Part shown: in pieces, positions 51,071 through 61,064 of the stretch
Layout: each line of letters begins with the position of its first letter
Position numbering within the stretch: position 1 is the first letter of the stretch
NCBI GenBank assembly: GCA_947650365.1
Contig: OX393550.1
Coordinates: 69,495,744 to 69,559,743 of the forward strand
Source of the DNA: Chamaelirium japonicum
Taxonomy: Eukaryota; Streptophyta; Magnoliopsida; Liliales; Melanthiaceae
DNA length: 64,000 nt
Reading direction: 5' to 3'
Notes under the pieces: model-generated
Seen by the model: the letters and a program-made list of their open reading frames with translations, nothing else
What the model was told of the DNA's origin: nothing
Database searches by the model: none
Translations under genes and position numbers: made by a program

Positions 51071-51590
51071 CTTCCCTAAGAATTAAAGAGAAGAAGGAGA
51101 AGGAGGAGGAGGAGAAGAAGGATAGGAGGGGCCAAAGCTTGGAGTGATTAATCATGATTCGTGTTAGGTTTTGATAAGATTGGAAATCCATGCCTAATTG
51201 GAGTAATTGAAGAATTGATCTTGTTATGCCATGTCCACTTAAGAGATAATTAGTGAGTGTATCTTGTAGGCCATGCTTAATTAGGGTTTTGATATTGTTA
51301 GAAACTCATGCTCTCTAATTGATCTTTTATGCCATGTTAACTAGAAGAGGAACTATAAAGTGATTAACTATGCCATGTTTTGGTTAGAGGGTTAGTGAGA
51401 TTATGAATCGAACCGTGGGTAACTCATATCACGCTTACGGTTAGAAGCACGTACCTTGGACACATAGGGTACGTGGTAGGTTTAAATCCTATATGCAGAG
51501 TACAATATGACCACCACGTGCGGAGGTGAGGGTGACCTCACATCGTGCATGGATAGTGGTCACATCGTCGCATTCGTTGATTGGACCTAC
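51068..51590. other. Non-coding, no clear feature
   Basis: Contains AT-rich direct near-repeats (ATTAGGGTTTTGAT, GCCATGTTAACT and similar) but no gene. A weak tRNA-like B box (AGGTTTAAATCCT) near 51480 does not fold convincingly. Confidence 0.4.
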
Positions 51591-51923
51591 TGTAACATAT
51601 GCCCCAAACACACAACGTATTGTCCGCTTTGTCCATGCCCGCATGAGGACTTCCCAGGGAAGTCACCCATCCTAGTACAACTCTCGCCCTAGCATGCTTA
51701 ACTATGGAGTTTTTACGAAATCCGTAGCGGCGTACGATTTTAAAATACGTTGATCTATGTTTGGGAGGGGAAATTATATAAGTAGCTCAGGATCTCCTTC
51801 TCTCCAGGTGATGTGGGACTAACTCAGTGGCCTTGGACACCCACCTCACCTCATCCATCTTGGCATCACAGCTTCAGGAGTCTTGGTTCTTGACTCTTGG
51901 CCTATTGGATCTTGGTCGTCATA
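51591..51923 (-). mobile_element. Cassandra-like LTR carrying 5S rRNA sequence
   Basis: On the minus strand the 3' half contains CTCCATAGTTAAGCATGCT, GGGCGAGAGTTGTACTAGGA, TGGGTGAC and TGGGAAGTCC. These correspond to box A, the intermediate element and box C of plant 5S rRNA. The LTR then ends TATGTTACA at 51591. The 5' half has AGATCCAATAGGCCAAGAG and GTCCCACATC, and a polypurine tract (AAGGGGGGTGGAT) lies just outside the LTR start at 51924 onward. This layout is that of Cassandra TRIM elements. The first and middle portions of 5S are not conserved. Confidence 0.8.
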
Positions 51924-51995
51924 ATCCACCCCCCTTAAGGACTACACGTCCACGTGTAGGGTTAGACCCCCCCATTGTGAGAAGAACTGACTCAA
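51924..51995 (-). other. Cassandra internal fragment
   Basis: Polypurine tract plus CCTACACGTGGACGTGTAG palindrome, shared with 63935-64000. It breaks off near 51995, where unrelated LTR sequence starts, and no primer-binding site remains. Confidence 0.55.
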
Positions 51996-53110
51996 AAAAG
52001 TCCTACCTGTCGGCATAGTTTAGTACAGTAATTACACTCTTTAGTATCTTGTTTCATCCATGGGCCCGATCTAGTCGTTACATCGTAGTTTAGCCATCGT
52101 TTCTCTATCCGAACTCGAATTCAGACGAAACTAGCGACATTGTACTCGGAATATCGAGACCTACCTAATGACCCCAGAGGGTAACCCTAGAAACTCTTTT
52201 ACTCTAATGACCCACCATGGAGTCGGTTTTATCGATTCTATATTGTTTGACCCAAAACCCTCCGACCGATATTAGATTATATCACACTCAGATCCATCTG
52301 ATCCCTATCACCTAGACCATCCCATTAAAACTTACGCTTAAAAACTATTAAACATAATAGCTTACAACTATGCAAATCATTTTGTCAGCTTACCCTTCAA
52401 CGAAGCACCAGATCTATAGGCAAGAGACCTGGGGATCACCGAGTTGAAATCTAGGTGAATACGACTAACTCTCCTCTGGTTAGGGCAAACTATAATCGTA
52501 TGTGTAGTATAGTTGATAACTAAACTAAGAAAACACTTCATGTGGTTATATTATGCTCAATGCATATAGGCCGGGTGCCCGATACTACATGTGGGAGGTG
52601 GGCATACTATCCCTTGCTTTTGAACAAACCCTAAAACTACATGTCTTTTCCTTAAAAGTAGTTAGCTTCAACCTAGATTTATAGTAGGATGCATGTGAAC
52701 TAGTAGATTCTTCGTACATATAGTGTTGTAAAAATAATGATTGAACCTGAATCATAGTAACCATGTGACCCATGGTGCAACCAAATTACCACAGAGTGAT
52801 GAGGGATATCAGTCTCGGTAAAGAGATTGGTTGAGACACTACCTCAGTTGTGATTATCTTCCTAGAGGGAAGACCGACTACAGGATGGGATGTGAACCAC
52901 CACTTGTGCATAATCCGAATAAAGTAGGTAGGGTCACAGGGTTGGGCAAGTGGTAAAGCCCGAGTGGCCTAGTAGTCCACCCCTAGGTTATCACCTCAAA
53001 AAAGCAAGTTAGGTGGGAGTGCCCCATGGTGAAAGACCAAGCCCCCTTATGGTCATATGGGTATTTCATTGACCAGGTACACTGGGACCAGGTGTTGTCT
53101 GTTGATAGAA
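51996..53110 (+). mobile_element. Fragment of the long-LTR family found at 59616-63740
   Basis: It shares, in the same order, CCGAACTCGAATTCAGACGA-type sequence, AACCCTAGAA, GACCCAAAACC and, further on, GGTAAAGCC, GGCCTAG and AAAGCAAGTT with 61280-62600. It is diverged by many substitutions. The upstream TATA and GC-rich ORF part is missing. Confidence 0.65.
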
Positions 53111-55140
53111 TTAAGTAGATAGAAAACTGTCGGTTCACCATAAGAGTAGGTTAGATCTAACTTCTAATGTTCATGATCATTATTGTAGATGTAAATGATT
53201 AAATATCGTATCATCGTGACTTGTAGTTTGACATTGTAACCCTATGTAATAGTATTCTTTGCTTGCTCTTATGTTAGTATAAACTGACATTATAACCCTA
53301 TGTAGTAGTATTCTTTGCTTGCTCTCATGTAACCCTATGTAGTTAAATATCATATCCACGAGTTGAGAGGCCATCAGCTCCTGACGCGTCGCCAACTCTA
53401 CACGTTGCTCCACAAGGTCCACTCCGAAAGCCTTCTTGATCGCCTCAACTCTTTGAAATGATGCACGAGCAGCCTCCAACTTCTTCTGTGCCTGAGCTAG
53501 GACCGCAGTAGTAAGTGTATGTTGGTCCTCTAGTCAACGCTCCTCGTCCTTGGCCTCTGCTAATGCCAAGGAAGTGTCCTCCTCCAGTGAAGCCCATCGC
53601 AAGCGATGAGCTAGGACCGCAATAGCAAGTCTATGTGGCTCCTCCAATCAACGCTCCTCGTCCTTGGCCTCTGCTAATGCCAAGAAAGTGTCCTCCAACG
53701 AAGCCCATAGCAAGCGATGAGCCTTGCTATCCTCTAGAAAGCTACCTAACTCATCAATACCTTCCTCCCGGAAGGGTGCGAGCTTTGTATGGATATACTT
53801 TCGGTAGCTCTCCAGAAGAAGCTCAGAAAGAAGGCTTCACGATCTATACTTTCGCTTGCAAGCCTCAAAGTGCGTAGACAAGGCGTGATCATGTCCTAAA
53901 GACCTAAGCACAGGAGCCGCCTTCTAAACTATCACTGAGACAACTGTCGAAGGTGCCACCAGAGCAGACAAAGAAGCTACGGCCAAAGCATTCGTTGGAG
54001 TGATAGTGGTAGCAACCTCTGCCAAACCGGCAAGGATGACCAGAGGAGTCTACTCTGTCCCAACACTGGAGACCTCATTCTCCTCCCTAAAGTCTAGCTA
54101 CTCCATGTTGATATCATCCAGGTTGATAGCGTTGCCATCAAAGTCTGCTCCATATGCTCCCAAGAGCTCCAGACAGTCCCAAGGGACATCCAGTCCACCA
54201 TTCTCAACCGGCGCTAACTCGGTAGAAGGGCATCTGTGTCTAACTCTAGTGGGAGTATACTCGTGGTCTAGTCTAGCTGAACCTATCAAAAGGAGAGGAA
54301 AACAACCCATTCGATAGAATGAAGATGCAAGCAAAGATTCATAAGCAACTAGGGGCAGAACGTACTTGCGGCATCCGACAAAGCTACCCGAAAAGAGGGA
54401 TTAGTTTGTCGACAAAAAGCTCTGGCTCTCCCACCTGAGTTTGCTCTGCCTCATAAGTGCCATCCAAAGCTGCCTTGTAAAAAAGTCCAGCTTCCTTCTT
54501 TTGGAAGAAACACTCTTGTCAATACTCCCCCGAGGAACCAGAGCCTCAGGATGACTCTGAACCTTGCCAGGCATTTCATCTCCGGCTCAGCTTCCAATGT
54601 GCCTGACAACTATCGCATCCAGTCCCGAAAACTGCTAAGATGTGTGACGTCCCTATGTGGCCAAATCGTGCCCCATCGTATACAACGGGAGCAAAACTTC
54701 AAAGCCACAATAGGGGGAGGAATTGACTCCTCACCGGTATGGTGCAATGGTAACTCTAGACTCGGTCAAATAATCTGCCGTGAAGAACCCTTATCAGTGA
54801 AGATGTGCTCGCCCAACTTCGACACACAGCAAGAGCCGTCCACAATATCATCCTCTTGGATCCGTATGTGGGTCATAACTTGGAGCGTTGATTATCGGAC
54901 ATCCTTCCTCAAAGTATGGCGATAAAGACTTGCACAAAAGGGAAACAAAGATGTGTACTCCTGTAGGAGACCGCATCAATAACCCATTCAGACGACGGAA
55001 AGATCTCATAATGGCGGACCCTGAAGAAAGAGGAGAGGAAAGGAACCGTCACCAAAGTCAAAATCGGCAAGCAAAAAATGACCAAAGCAATATGTTCCTT
55101 ATTGACGCTCGTGGCTTTCATCTTCCTCCTTGATGAACTT
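53111..55140 (-). pseudogene. Gag-like coding remnant with coiled coil
   Basis: The minus strand has a coiled-coil segment (VLAQAQKKLEAARASFQRVE, VDLVEQRVELATRQELMASQ) at 53520-53340. It is preceded by repeats of the type HRLRWASLEEDTSLALAEAK. Near 55100-54930, PFLSSFFRVRHYEIFPSSEW resembles the N-terminal gag-like domain of plant gypsy-type elements. Several stops and frameshifts are present. Family assignment is tentative. Confidence 0.45.
53496..53724. repeat. 114-bp tandem duplication inside gag-like sequence
   Basis: Copies begin GCTAGGACCGCA at 53496 and 53610 and run through CTCCTCGTCCTTGGCCTCTG and GCAAGCGATGAG. 114 is a multiple of three, so on the minus strand the duplication adds 38 residues in frame. 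Confidence 0.85.
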
Positions 55141-55164
55141 TAGATCGCCCATCTCGATGTTCTT

Positions 55165-56060
55165 TAAGCCAACATTACTACCTTGGACTGAAACCATGTC
55201 GCCATCTCGGGCTTTGTCTGTTGTCGAGGCGACGGAGCCTACCTTAGGCTTTGCTTTCGAATGCCAAGGCTATCACCTTGGGCCGAGACGATGTCACCAT
55301 CTCGGGCCTTGTCTGTTGCCGAGGTAGTTGTGCCTGCCTTGGGTTTTACTTTTGAATGCCAAGGTTATCATCTTGGGCCGAGACAATATTGTCATCTCGA
55401 GCTTTATCTGTTACCGAGGCGGTGGAATCTGCCTCGGACTTTATCTTTGAGTCCCAAGGTTGTCTCCTTGGGTCGAGACACTATTGACGTCTCGGTCTTT
55501 GTTAGGTGCCAAGACAGCAAAGCCTGCCTCGGAACTTATCTTCGACTGCCAAGGCTGTCTCCTTGGGCTGAGGCGGTGTCGACGTCTAAGGCTTTGGAAG
55601 GTGCTGAAGAGGGAAAGCCTACCTCAGACTTTGTCTTTGATTGCCAAGGCTATCTCCTTGGGCTGAGATGATATCGACATCGCAAAGCCTGCCTTGAACT
55701 TTGTCTTTGACTGCCATGGCTGTCTCCTTGGGCCGAGACACTGCCAACGTCTTGGGCTTTGTCTGGTGCCAAAACGGCAAAGTCTACCTCGGACTTTGTC
55801 TTTGACTGCCAAGGTTGTCTCCTTGGGTTGAGGCAGTATCGACATCATGGGCTCTGGAAGGTGCCGAGGCGGTGAAGCCTGCCTCAGACTTTCTTTAACT
55901 GCCAAGGCTGTCTCCTTGGGCTGATATGATGTCGATGTCTCTGGCTTTGGAAGGTACCAAGGCGGCGAGACCTGCCTTGGACTTTGTCTTTGACTGCCAA
56001 GGCGGTCTCCTTGGGCCTAGACTATGTCGACGTCTCGGGCTTTGCCTTTGAATGCCAAGG
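55165..56060. repeat. 95-bp tandem array, about ten copies
   Basis: The marker CCTTGGGC (or a variant) recurs at 55181, 55276, 55371, 55466, 55561, 55656, 55726, 55821, 55913 and 56009. The spacing is 95 bp apart from one unit with a 25-bp deletion and two slightly altered ones. Each unit carries ACTGCCAAGGCTGTCTCC, GTCGACGTCTCGGGC and AAGCCTGCCTCGGACTTTG. The period is not a multiple of three, so the open frames across it are accidental. Confidence 0.92.
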
Positions 56061-56084
56061 ACTGGGCCTTGTACTAGTTGATTG

Positions 56085-57000
56085 ATGGAGGTTAGAATTT
56101 GGAGTACTCAACGTAGTACCTTTGTATCGATTAGACTTAGGCGAAGTGTCATTTTAGTCGAACCTACATCTGGGGCAAGTAGTTTTGTACCATTGTAGGT
56201 TAGTCGGCTATGTCACAACACGAACCGAACTAACTGTGGCGAGGCACTAGTGTATGTGTCCTTATGTGACAATGGGAGCATGTATACCGCCAATGATTCA
56301 GAGTACTCAACGTAGAGCCTTTGTATCGATTGGACTTAGGCGAAGTGTCATTTCAGTCAAACCTACGTCTCAGGCATATAGATTTTTACTATTACAGGTT
56401 AGTCGGCCGTGTCACAATGCGAACCGAACTAACTGTGGCGAGGTACTAGTGTATGTGTTCTTACATGACAACGGAAGCATGAGCACTACCAATGATTCGA
56501 AGTACTCAGCATAGTGCCTTTGTATTGGTTAGACTTAAGGTGAATCATCGTTTCAGTCGAACCTATGTCTCAAGGACATAGCTTTGTACCGTTGCAGGTT
56601 AGTCGACCGTGTTACAACGCGAACCAAACTAACTGTGGTGAGGCACTAGTGCATGTGTCCTTACGTAACAACTGGAGCATGTGCGCCGCCAATGATTCGA
56701 AGTACTCAGTATAGTGGCTTTGTATCGATTGGACTTAGGCAAAGTATTGTTTCAGTCGAACCTACATTTCAGGCACGTAGCTTTGTATCGTTGTAGGTTA
56801 GTCGGTCGTGTCGCAACGTGAACCGAACTAATTGTGGCCAGGTACGAGTGCATGTGTACTTATGTGACAATGGAGCATGTGCGCTGCCAATAATTCAAAG
56901 TACCCAGTATAGTGCCTTTGTATCGGTGGACTTAGGCGAAGTGTCGTTTTAGTCGAACCTATATCTCAGGCACGTAACTTTGTACTATTGCACTTGGTCA
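56085..57000. repeat. About 199-bp tandem array, 4.5 copies
   Basis: GTACTCAACGTAG or a variant recurs near 56104, 56303, 56502, 56702 and 56900. Units contain TTTGTATCGATTGGACTTAG, GTTAGTCGG, GAACCGAACTAACTGTGGCG and CACTAGTGTATGTGTCC. The unit is unrelated to the adjacent 95-bp repeat. Confidence 0.92.
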
Positions 57001-57086
57001 GTGGTGAAAGCACCGATTGATCAAAAGGTTAAGAAGGGCTTGCATACATAAAGTGAACAGTTGCTATTGTATTATTAACTTGGACG

Positions 57087-57360
57087 TTGTTACATTGTGG
57101 ATTTCAGACAAGAGACATTCCTGATTGTTGACAATCTACGGCCTTCTACTCTGATCGGTCAACGGGATGCTTCCTCTTGGTGTTCATGGTCTTCTCAGGC
57201 GTCGCGGATCTATTGCCTGCCTGCCTCGGCCTTTTGGAGGCTCCATCTTTCTCAGCCTGAGTATTGTGAGCTTGAGTTGTTAGTCTCTTTGATTCCTTAT
57301 CTGAAAGATGTTTCTTGAGATCACGTCTCGTGCGCGCAATCTAATCGCCCTCCACCTCGA
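57087..57360 (-). pseudogene. Lys/Arg-rich gag-like scrap
   Basis: The minus strand reads basic, charged sequence (for example QAHNTQAEKDGASKRPRQAG and EKTMNTKRKH) in interrupted frames. It may be the remaining end of the gag-like element at 53111-55140, separated from it by the two tandem arrays. No family recognised. Confidence 0.3.
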
Positions 57361-57429
57361 TCTCCTTTTGAATTTGATCGAATAGCACTCCGATGGAGAC
57401 AAATGGGTTGCTAATGAGGTCGTTGTAGA

Positions 57430-58756
57430 TGTTGGGATTGATATGGTCTATAACTCGTAAAATCTATTATATGAGTTGTATATGGTTGATAGTTTATATA
57501 TAGGATTGCATTGAGGTGCGTACATCTGTACGTGTTCTGTTTACAAAACTAAGACCCATGGCTATGTGGTAATTCATATAAGTGGGAGACTCAGTGGACT
57601 TGTCCCACGTAAGCTTAATTCGTTTGCAGCTCTAATTAGGTTGGTTGCCTAATTAGGATAATTGTTGGGATGATAGAGCGTGGGTATCTCCATTACAATC
57701 ATTACTAGGCACAATGTTTGTGACTGAATAGAATTAACACAGTGCACAGATCGGTGAGCAGACACCGGTGCACAAAGTCGTGTTTTTGCTTAGGGGTAAT
57801 CGATCATAAACCCTGAGGAACCATGAACAATGGACTAACCAATTGTGTAGTGTTTTGGTGCACCAATGTGTGAGGGATCCATATACGACCCAATACCACG
57901 GTGCACTGGGTTATCCGGTTGGCATTGTATCGATATGCCACTCTTGCAGTCCATCCATACCCCTAACCCGAAGGTGCGTTCCTTGGTTTGAACTATATCG
58001 TATTAAACCCAGGCGCCTGATGGTCAACAATTGAGTTGTTGACAGGATCCGGTTGCTTAGCCAAAGTAATCGAAGGTGCAATGTATACAGTCAACCTGGA
58101 AAGGAACCTAGTTAGATGATCACTCGAGTCTGACGGTGTTCTCTACCGCTCGAGTTGAGTCATGACACCATGTAGAGGGACAACGTATTACCGATACTAA
58201 GTGGAGAGTAGGGGTATGCGAGAGAATATAATAAGTCTAGGAGGATTGGAGTTCAGCTTGCGTCGCGCTCTGTTTAGCTTTGCAAGTTAACCAAGACTTA
58301 GAGGATTGACAGAGACACCTGTAGGGTGTGTTGGTCGAGCCCGGGTTATTATCTACGAATCCCGGTCCCTGAAGGTTCCACCTTGTCCACATCCGAAACT
58401 AGATCTTTTATCTTCTTCTTCACAGTGCACAATTTAAACTAGGAAGACGTCCATACCACAGGTGCATCGCACCAGAGCGTGTGAGATATGGAACTAGTGT
58501 ATGCTACTAGGGGAAAACCCCAGAGTAGTTAGAGACATAAATTAATCCCCCCCCCTCCCCCCCCCCCCCCTCTCTAAAATAAGAGACGGTTTTTGGGCTG
58601 ATTTGAGGGGATATGGCAGGCCACATCAAGGGTCCAGATGGGCTCGTTGCCAGTCCTAATTCATCCAAGGGATGAGGGAAATTTTGTGACTTATGTTAAT
58701 TAGGAGGCCACCCGTCTTCCGCTAGAGGCCCCTGATTCTGGGATCGGATCCCAACA
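57430..58756 (+). mobile_element. LTR, 1327 bp, with adjacent primer-binding site
   Basis: Starts TGTTGGGAT and ends ATCCCAACA, a perfect 9-bp inverted terminus. It is related to the solo LTR at 8560-10513, sharing ATAAACCCTGAGGAACCATG-type sequence, CCAATACCAC, GGGTTA(T/C)CCGG, GTCGCGCTCTG and CCTGAAGGTTCCACC. A poly(C) run lies near 58547-58571. A partner 3' LTR was not found in the window. Confidence 0.85.
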
Positions 58757-59522
58757 AATGGTATCAAAGATGGCATTACGGTGTATGTTACATGATGAAT
58801 TCTTATGAACTCATACATGTGCATAGGAAAGTTAACCTATTATCGGGTTCTGATTCATCATTCCTACATGCATAGTATGTTGTGTGTATATGAATCCCTT
58901 TTGCAGGCGTCGCTGAAAAATAAAATGTGATTGTGTGACTCTGGGGGTCGAACCCCGGCATAATGGTGATTGCATGGTTTTATTTTTCGTTGTAGTTGGT
59001 TTGTATAAAGTCATAGTGGACGAGGATGGAAGTATCCATCCTCGGCTTCCCATGGCAGTGTTTCTAGGCTTGCTTTTCTTTCTTTCTAGGAAAATATGCC
59101 TAAATGAGCAATTACTCATAGTAGGCTAGATTTTCATTTACAGGAAGGAAGATGGAGGGCTTGCCGAGATACTTGTGCATCACTATAGAAGGGAGCATGG
59201 TGCCCGAAGAATAAGTCAGACCGGGAGGAGTGTGCATGGTGGTGTGAACCAAAGATTATGCATGAAGACTTCGGATCGGATCAGGGGAACTTGCAGAAGG
59301 GACATAGCTGCTACGCTGGCTAGTCAGGTTCAAGGGTCTGACCCTGAACTTAATTTGTGTGGTTGTTTCCTTTTCTCGTTCTGTCTGATGAACCCGATGA
59401 TAATTGCTTTATTGTTTCTGTAGTTACAGAGTTTGTGGGATGCCCTTTCCCCGCATGGTTACATGTGACCATTAAAGTTAGGACTCATCTAGAAGGCACT
59501 TGTCGTCGACTTGTAGTTTGAT
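58757..59522 (+). other. Primer-binding site and start of the internal region
   Basis: TGGTATCAAAG at 58759-58769 matches the initiator-Met tRNA complement except at one position and lies two bases after the LTR end. The following 750 bases have no gag motif. They end where Cassandra-like sequence begins at 59523. Confidence 0.7.
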
Positions 59523-59615
59523 TGTAACATCCGCCCCAAACACACAAGATTTTGTCCGCTTTGCCCGTGCCCGCATGAGAACTTCCCAGGGGGTCACCCA
59601 TCTTGGTACTACTCT
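59523..59615 (-). mobile_element. Cassandra-like LTR, 3' part, interrupted in the 5S region
   Basis: The minus strand ends GGGGCGGATGTTACA at 59523 and contains GGGTGACCCCCTGGGAAG of 5S box C. It stops at TACTACTCT (59607-59615), in the middle of the 5S internal control region. The missing part resumes at 63741. Confidence 0.8.
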
Positions 59616-60446
59616 TGTAACACCTGTGGTGCTAGATTTGAGAATAATAGAAATCCTCCATGGCTAGTTTCATCTTTTTACAGCCGGACTTTTTCTTTGG
59701 GCTTTTTCCCAATAAATGGAACGTAAACCTATGAGATGTCTTACGTTCACATTCTCCGTAACTTCAAGCATGTCATGATGGTGCGTTCCGTGCAACGATC
59801 ATGTGTATGCGCAGCCAGTTTCGACAGCCCGGCAGGTAAACCCTAGAAAAGCGATAATTGGTCGATAGTTGTAGCTGTTTTGTTTCTTGTAAGAGATCGG
59901 GTGATCGGATCGTAACGAAACAAGATACGTTAGATGAGGCTCTGAGAGATCCTTCCAATGAGCCTAAGTTAGGGTCGATCCGATACCTGGGTGAATAGTT
60001 ATTAGTATTTTGAGTTTTGGAGTCTTTCCTTCTTTTCGGGAGATCCAGAAGTCAGAAAATTATTTACCAAGCGCTAACGCGTTCGCGTTGACGAGACCTT
60101 TCCAACGAATCCTCTCGGGCCCTATTCCGACTTTCGGTTTGATAGTTACGACCTATTATTCTTTTCAGCCCGGTTGATGGACGAATCGCACCCGGATTCC
60201 AACCAAGCCCGGTTCAGGACTCGGGACCGAGCCCGACCAGCCCTAGAGCCTACCTCCCGGTCTCCTAGCATAATTTAAGCTCTCCTGACCTCCCTCCCCA
60301 TTGATTTAAAATCCGAAATTCGGATGAGAATTATCGGACAGGATTGGGATGATATATCGATCCCTATCTTTCTTTCCTTATCTCTTCGCCTTAACCGACT
60401 CTATCCCCCCAACCCTTATCACCACAACCGTACATTTTCCCGTGAT

Positions 60447-60454
60447 TATAAATA
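60447..60454 (+). promoter_or_regulatory. TATA box in the 4.1-kb LTR-like element
   Basis: TATAAATA is followed about 10 bases later by a long purine-rich (GAGA) stretch up to 60617 and then an ATG-initiated GC-rich frame. Confidence 0.55.
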
Positions 60455-60617
60455 GAGATAGAGAGAGAACGAGAGGAGAGAGAGAGAACGAGAGAGAAAG
60501 AGAGAGAGAACGGGAGAAATAGAGAGAGAGAATGAGAGGAAGAGAGAGAGAGAGAACGACAGAAGAAGAGAGAGAACGCGAGAGTCAGAGAGAGGGAAGG
60601 AGAAGAGATCGAGGGAG

Positions 60618-61064
60618 ATGGAGCAGCCGACCCGCCCTCGCCGGAGCCCCGACGAGCACGCCGAGACACCCGCAGGTCAGCCACCCCCTCCTCCTCTCAT
60701 CCCCTCCGCGACCCAACCCGCGAGCCCCGGCCCTTCCTTCTCCCTTGCCGCGGCCCGCACGGGCGGACACCGCCGCCGCACCCGAGCCTCTCCCGGCGAT
60801 CGCCGGCGCACCACCACCGGCCATAGATCGACCCCGCGCGAGCCCCCTCCGGCCGACTCTCGGGCTCCGACGATCGCTCCGGCCGCCTCCCTCCGCGCCT
60901 CCTCTGTGGGGGTGGTGCGGGAGAGGCCGGCCGAGCGCTCACCGGCGCTTGAGGCCGCCCCTCCCGTCGGCCTCGTCGCGAGCGAACCAGCCCCCCCTGC
61001 CGCTGTTCTCATGGAGAAGATAGAGTTGGGGGGGTGGGGGCAAAACGGTAATTTCCCGGGTTAA
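60618..61064 (+). CDS. GC-rich 148-residue open frame inside the LTR-like element, unrecognised
   Basis: Begins ATGGAGCAGCCGACCC, the first ATG after the candidate TATA box and GA-rich leader, and ends TAA at 61062-61064. The product is very rich in Pro, Arg and Ala (EQPTRPRRSPDEHAE, REPPPADSRAPTIAP) with no recognisable domain. It is probably disordered if made. Composition differs sharply from the flanks. It may be a low-complexity R-region artefact rather than a gene; translation in the other frames is also open because the DNA is GC-rich. Confidence 0.3.
   Translation: MEQPTRPRRSPDEHAETPAGQPPPPPLIPSATQPASPGPSFSLAAARTGGHRRRTRASPGDRRRTTTGHRSTPREPPPADSRAPTIAPAASLRASSVGVVRERPAERSPALEAAPPVGLVASEPAPPAAVLMEKIELGGWGQNGNFPG

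Noticed and set aside
50864..51191. Open frames over the (CT)n tract
   Set aside because: Microsatellite translation only.
51430..51500. tRNA gene candidate
   Set aside because: Only a weak B-box-like AGGTTTAAATCCT; no consistent acceptor stem or anticodon loop.
51600..51720. Functional 5S rRNA gene
   Set aside because: Only the 3' two-thirds resembles 5S, with substitutions, and it is embedded in an LTR.
55165..57000. CRISPR-like array
   Set aside because: The repeats are direct long tandem units with no unique spacers, in a plant nuclear context.
60532..61023. 163-residue + strand frame overlapping the GC-rich ORF in another frame
   Set aside because: GC-rich DNA leaves several frames open; this one starts within the GA-rich leader (Arg-Glu repeats) and has no better support.
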